Source of the DNA: Tritrichomonas foetus | Taxonomy: Eukaryota; Parabasalia; Tritrichomonadida; Tritrichomonadidae | DNA length: 64,000 nt | Direction of reading: 5' to 3' | NCBI GenBank assembly: GCA_001839685.1 | Contig: MLAK01001037.1 | Location: 1 to 64,000, forward strand | Translations under genes and position numbers: made by a program | Notes under the pieces: generated by a model | Database searches by the model: none | What the model was told of the DNA's origin: nothing | The model's input: only the letters and a program-made list of their open reading frames with translations | In this document: positions 61,201 through 64,000 of the stretch, piece after piece | Numbering within the stretch: the first letter of the stretch is position 1 | How the letters are laid out: every line of letters starts with the position of its first letter

Positions 61201-63291
61201 ACAATTAACAGGATTACCGTGAATTCAGCAGAAGCAGTAATTTTTATACCAGTCGATACAAGATTCATTGATGAACCACATATTTTCAATGATAATTTTG
61301 GGGATCTCTTTATTGTATCTAAAGATACTTTATCATCAATATTTATTATGAAACATGATACACTTCTATTTGATAGTTTCAAGAGTAATGAATTGATATT
61401 AGCAAATATCATTCCAGTCAAATTTTCATCTCCTTTATCTGACAAATTAAACTTCAGATTTTCTATTCAATTCTTGTCCTATTTAATAGAATTCACTAGA
61501 AAACATCCAGAAATCATTAATAAAACTCATAACTATGTTCTAAAACCACTTTGGGAGCTTTATATGAAAGGATCTCAACGTTTATTCCCGACAATCCAAG
61601 CGAAATGGCTGTTACTCCTCTTTGAAGACTTTGTTACAGAAGAAATGAAACAAGATATCCGAAGACTTATTGATTTTAACATGTTACTGAAAGACCAGCC
61701 AAATATTTTAACTGGAATTGCATGTTTGCTTACTCTATATGTTCGTTGTGATTTCTCAAATGAACACATCACACAAGAAAATATTGCTCATGTTTTAGAA
61801 TTTGCTTTGTCATCTAATAATACTTATACTGTTCAAATATTTCGTCAATTTACTGCAGAGATGCTCAATCCTTTCCGTAAAACAATGCCATTCCCATTCA
61901 GTAAAGCTCCATTCCATCCTTTCTTAACATCTCTTGCATATAAAGCATTGAGTATTTCAAAACTTCCATCAACTACAAAAATCATTACACAAAATGAAAA
62001 AAATGAACTTCCATCTATTACTGTTTACACATTTGAAGGTGCAGAAAAAATTGCATTTGTAAAAATTTTACCACTCAATAAAGTGTCATTAAATGTTAAC
62101 AAAGTTGAAGTTCAACCAGATTGTTTTGTTGATGGAGATTCAGTCACTATCAAAATTTCTAGATCGTCATCTGATAATCGAAAGTTTGCATTGATGTTAA
62201 TTCCAATTTATCCACCAAGTAAGCCGCATTCATCCGATGTTAATAGACTTCATAAATATCAAAAAATATTAAGTGAAAGCTGGACAGAAGATGATGAAGC
62301 CATGGCAAGATGCCTAATTCAAATTCCACTGAAGAAAAGTTCATATTACACATTTGCAATGTATCCTGATGATTTATACCATCTTTTATTCCCAACAATG
62401 GATCCAGATATTGCTAGATATCGATTATGTGTACTTTATTTGACATATGGAAAGCTTGATCAATCACAAATACCTAATTTCGGACCGCAGGTTTTATCTA
62501 GTGGAAATGATACCCTTTTTGATATTTTAATGCCAAAGCATGTAATTATTGAGAAAGAACATACTCCGATAAGTGTACATCTTCCAATGAAGAATGCAAA
62601 ATTATCAGATTTCTTCTTCCAATTCTGTCAAGTAATTGATACGGCACCGATTAACTGCTTAACATCACTTGGCAATTCGTTACAACCTCCTGGAACAGCA
62701 GAAAGCATTTCGATTGATACTGTTCTTAGTCAATTGGCTGATGATATGTTTTCTGAAGGACTTCCACTTATTGATGCAGTATCTGTTGGAAAATTACGAG
62801 CTTTTCAAGCATTTGGCTGTTTAATGGCCTCACTTGTTAATTCTGGAAAGTCACTTCCAATTCATTTAAGGAAAGAAGTAATACAGTATGCTTTCGGTGA
62901 TACTTCAATCACTTTTCCAGAACTAGAGAAAGTTCGAAAACAATTAAACGCAATTCGAAGTGGTGTTATTAAAATTGAAATGATTTGTCCTTCAATTCGT
63001 CGCTTCGCTGATCCAATTACTGCTAAAACAATTCAATTACTTCCTCTTATGACTATAAACTTTAGTGAATCCCAAAATCAACAAGCGTACAACTTTTTCA
63101 TTGAAGATCCTTTCCTTTTACCATACATGAGAAAACTTCTTTGTTCATATTTAGTTGATGATCGTGTTACACAGCCAATTCCAATGTTCGTTGATGAATG
63201 GAGAATTGAATACAATAAGCAAAGTAATACAATTTATCTCCCTGATGTTGACATATGGATTCAATGCTTTATTCGAAGACTACAACATTAA
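55291..63291 (+). CDS. Giant cytosolic protein with a CUB-like domain (ZZEF1-type)
   Basis: 2,666 residues from an ATG at 55291. Most of it is long helical and mixed regions without a recognised family. A beta-rich domain at about 775-870 (TPHPYQNNMDYVHH, then FDQRTNSETNCDYLQIF, then FHSDGSVTEWGYKATI) matches the CUB-like domain found in ZZEF1 and related very large proteins, whose signature is HPY-x-N...D...FHSD-x-S...WGY. Another beta region (about 255-370) could be a propeller fragment (FLYVADPRFGIVKIGSG). The C-terminal 250 residues are helical. No HECT, ZZ finger or EF-hand is seen, so ligase or zinc-finger activity should not be assumed. There is no signal peptide or membrane segment, so a cytosolic scaffold is likely. 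Confidence 0.88.
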   Translation: MEGDVSDVFALFGPGVIYSHNTLQNFIDFFMRIDFNNYQYEIPFITQTTKQQQNSDIDQLSDLDGGREFLLKKFSKFLTPIRISPLQILQPDPPLSNLTVKIAETFLFPSLELISESDPKCAEEAVHTLAQFFQNNQWKGDNDIPVISHKLVLLLASVIKTHFLSESSTKELIELWLSFFESRGIIDDLLIFTVSWIQHGNAPSVNVEKILKSLKETISFPEFWLSIDKVRPTQFYVGRLIDQKILDPTNVMEIIQRRAAAIHGFLYVADPRFGIVKIGSGKNGTVFTSLEQQNSDYTGKQPQSLAICHNKLLVRYKTCSDAIEILDYISLKQIGYILCDGTFSTELKEVEKKIPLGPFTALDNLIYFIDNSKLHIYEMNEDFSITLSKIVQLHAEKTPDFDTPVPSLTDYLISLVTNGHIIAVFYPQKLYNRASVSVREFVIEDGELARDLLLNNLLSNCVCFDPISSTIFDLPDYEVPTMYNCQYNIMTLYDFPYPKEMTNIPPLDILNLLPTLLSARLSKEIYSLRSKYVLIQPNYLFKTLSIALESTNSQAFISPLVKILYLHLFQFKDSELPSVELIHKLLLFKEISRKDKIMLIRALFMSVNPPMNQFEHIHTILDIIEPSMFIEATQVYDTFQLNHLVSILSANDNKFIKYAVDHFDHPSYSFIQILIISITGYVFRNECIQPSFVLPIFQTLRPVASHLFLSIMATMLPLLKKALSEPLAFASSLHVFESFLKEMHSMIPPNALKDYAISHISVSSEQPFIVKTVIDETPHPYQNNMDYVHHYDFPSAIEITVTFDQRTNSETNCDYLQIFTDRDCIKKLTDRLSGRLSRWKDKIVTTAKHLAFKFHSDGSVTEWGYKATISAKLFSRMNFTSPHPAYDVFRAFFDILLKMMKTCDASTQYIPYPNLNFDQYKPTNTKDIAKYIKEILQVSNDDKSTFEENCTRLTQKINEKYNTNLSENVELSSQQLSVINYLLKKNKPVSNAQEFIANIIDSPFIVNSYDSNSLSDHFSNLANIMLFYIPQGIPDSELDFLYKSLKGTKAAEQFVGDSLTFAENSFKSPDITLSSVCYAANKASLAFQLLQVPNYKSFLDHWFDCLRALSKIKTTPNSTLTPTSLDSILDFGCMFGDAFDDANDFVKRHLEILYETEINQPTVDIPIVVLIIRRLLLMKTNEVSNDIIVAIILRAMQFCLPYIIPFLNDIIDKFHVRLDTLDDNFMNILKGIGEGNKMVAAVEQESICFDYGVSFSSAKAECLRKMLTNISIFAEIMRKGDELIRLASLLILSCRNFQIRPCHTVYINNLNIKATVSSIDPFRYILKTENGHEYSVPAFNFTQFYPFKPQFTRILPKEFEFCGTDLTKAVISELTGPNKVFAFNALNELLPHSNANFPLLFEKLSNIPDYNEEEFTDNELVKYESMNEMLPPNQIAYVYNQPLSVYKVSMSPVQGKFGFCELGNSAPSSAILFECNEKNVTFHDHIIAENETILSIVIGYLKEGMRIFLIVNKQFKLTDFYLPPSRVLIPLVITNGKSLQFDKSPVINLPLFNSHLTTSDYSPTHIFLHDRAIAIDSICSPIQCKNGEPFSFDLFPAISSTLPFYYLEFALAPDLASISLRSPVHRAFSFYTYDLPNANPNDTYGLFINLQEQFCFITSNDTIQMDSVAELPKSDWIITFHAKTLESIFINIGQLPFMFDIDSYIEQKTSIPNKNPCKPQRTEYMMTSPLPQPYVSERFCKLSLFNNNQPKFYKSNVLRPFLINSSEKGSFYHGKIGFGRYEENQPINLIVSNDDSFTISNITFPSSNLVSLIDETAQSPEGFQQIYQRFVSTIPISFCHDLSPFDVVKTDFFFAERKKAYFEFLCQTQRYNVMNICMSRIIQQIGIKECLTKYNLEEYIVNSITKIQCDDFDPFTNIEKASYLPILDAIFQYDDQIFENLCKKALLPFRITTEDFNTYPLNMICNSIDSTINRITVNSAEAVIFIPVDTRFIDEPHIFNDNFGDLFIVSKDTLSSIFIMKHDTLLFDSFKSNELILANIIPVKFSSPLSDKLNFRFSIQFLSYLIEFTRKHPEIINKTHNYVLKPLWELYMKGSQRLFPTIQAKWLLLLFEDFVTEEMKQDIRRLIDFNMLLKDQPNILTGIACLLTLYVRCDFSNEHITQENIAHVLEFALSSNNTYTVQIFRQFTAEMLNPFRKTMPFPFSKAPFHPFLTSLAYKALSISKLPSTTKIITQNEKNELPSITVYTFEGAEKIAFVKILPLNKVSLNVNKVEVQPDCFVDGDSVTIKISRSSSDNRKFALMLIPIYPPSKPHSSDVNRLHKYQKILSESWTEDDEAMARCLIQIPLKKSSYYTFAMYPDDLYHLLFPTMDPDIARYRLCVLYLTYGKLDQSQIPNFGPQVLSSGNDTLFDILMPKHVIIEKEHTPISVHLPMKNAKLSDFFFQFCQVIDTAPINCLTSLGNSLQPPGTAESISIDTVLSQLADDMFSEGLPLIDAVSVGKLRAFQAFGCLMASLVNSGKSLPIHLRKEVIQYAFGDTSITFPELEKVRKQLNAIRSGVIKIEMICPSIRRFADPITAKTIQLLPLMTINFSESQNQQAYNFFIEDPFLLPYMRKLLCSYLVDDRVTQPIPMFVDEWRIEYNKQSNTIYLPDVDIWIQCFIRRLQH

Positions 63292-63589
63292 TTTATTTTT
63301 TTCTTTACTATAACATAATTTTGTTTTCCACTTTCCCTTTATAAATTGTTTGTGTTTTATAATTTTATAGAATTTTATACTTGTTTGAGACATATTTTTG
63401 TGAAAATAAACAAATATATATATATATATAATCTATTTTCTGTTTCTTTTTACTTTTTTCTTTGTTATAGATCATAGAAAGCATCCTGTGATATTAATAA
63501 CAAAAAACTGGATGTAATTCAAGATCTGTCCTTGGTTTGAGGTCAAAAATTTGAATATAAAAGGTCAAAAAGAAGAATTTTGATCTCAA
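63292..63589. other. Intergenic region with a TA microsatellite
   Basis: 298 bases, AT-rich, with a TA dinucleotide run at about 63414-63430. It separates two genes on the same strand. Confidence 0.6.
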
Positions 63590-64000
63590 ATGGAGAAAGA
63601 TGAAAAACCAATCATCAAATTTCTATTTGATTCATTTTCTCCATTCGTGAAAGATCAAATCGGACGTATTCGCGATAATTTTCCGGTCTCAACCGAAGAC
63701 GAAACCAAATTCAACGATTCGATATATTATTTTTTGAAATTTTTCACTTTTTACGATTCAAATATTTACAGCATTCTCGTTGAATGCCATGAAATTGCAA
63801 AAATGGATGTAAAATATTTCATTCCCAAATTTTTACGATTTTTTTCTCGAATTCCGCTCGACATGAAAGCTACTGAATATGAATTTCCAGGTTATTTCGA
63901 TGGATTTATGAAGCAGAACTCATCAATGTCTTATTCTTATCGTTGCTCAGCATTTTATATATCAACCATAATTGTCACAACTTTTTTTTACGATTTAACC
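63590..64000 (+). CDS. N-terminal part of an unknown gene leaving the right edge
   Basis: From an ATG at 63590 the frame is open without a stop to the last base (137 codons). It begins MEKDEKPIIKFLFDSFSPF and has the look of a helical cytosolic protein: FNDSIYYFLKFFTFYDSN, VECHEIAKMDVKYFIPKFL, RFFSRIPLDM. Hydrophobic residues are spaced as in amphipathic helices rather than membrane segments. Codon use is like that of the neighbours, and an open frame of this length is unlikely by chance in such A+T-rich DNA. The family is unknown; the C-terminus lies outside the window. It follows the CUB-like giant gene 298 bases downstream on the same strand. Confidence 0.8.
   Translation, partial: MEKDEKPIIKFLFDSFSPFVKDQIGRIRDNFPVSTEDETKFNDSIYYFLKFFTFYDSNIYSILVECHEIAKMDVKYFIPKFLRFFSRIPLDMKATEYEFPGYFDGFMKQNSSMSYSYRCSAFYISTIIVTTFFYDLT

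Overview
The window is compact, AT-rich eukaryotic nuclear DNA, most likely from a parabasalid (trichomonad) protist such as Tritrichomonas. This is inferred from gene content and promoter style; I ran no search. Very long ORFs (up to 3,555 codons) run without introns. Intergenic spaces are mostly 0.1-0.6 kb. TCAYTW-type initiator motifs sit 5-22 bases before many start codons. The gene set (Cys-rich repeat and Pmp-like surface proteins, BEACH giants, kinases, DM10 and centrin proteins of a flagellate) fits that group.

Layout from left to right: a short degraded coding remnant (81-200); an unrecognised 883-residue protein (603-3254); a minus-strand protein kinase joined to a RhoGEF (DH) domain, lacking its N-lobe (3429-5456); a 10.7 kb Gly-rich plus Cys-rich-repeat membrane protein, also lacking its start (5458-16125); a DM10/EF-hand protein; a RING-H2 protein; a coiled-coil protein with a duplicated 3' end beside a single N; a gap-rich 3 kb stretch holding one partial gene; a Myb/SANT-like protein; a ZIP metal transporter; an RCC1-repeat protein; an unrecognised basic protein; a 2.7 kb gene-poor stretch; a kinase without the VAIK lysine; a HECT ubiquitin ligase; a small membrane-anchored protein next to a 16-bp minisatellite; a 2,869-residue BEACH protein; a centrin; a Pmp-like surface protein with a sequencing gap in its stalk; a Nudix hydrolase; a 2,666-residue protein with a CUB-like domain; and the start of a gene that leaves the right edge.

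There is no operon logic. The genes fall into broad themes: cell surface and endocytosis (two giant type I membrane proteins with matching cytoplasmic tails, plus the BEACH trafficking protein), cytoskeleton and flagella (DM10, centrin, kinase-RhoGEF), ubiquitin (HECT, RING), and signalling. The five ORFs longer than 4 kb are all on the + strand, with shorter minus-strand genes between them, often tail to tail.

The observations I rate highest are the kinase-RhoGEF fusion, the head-to-head loss of two 5' ends at about 5457, the shared NPxF/DDPF tail of two unrelated surface proteins, the kinase with His in place of the catalytic Lys, and the repeated landmark module inside the Cys-rich protein. 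Three regions bear assembly scars: 17757-18225, 20820-21263 and 52682-53550.
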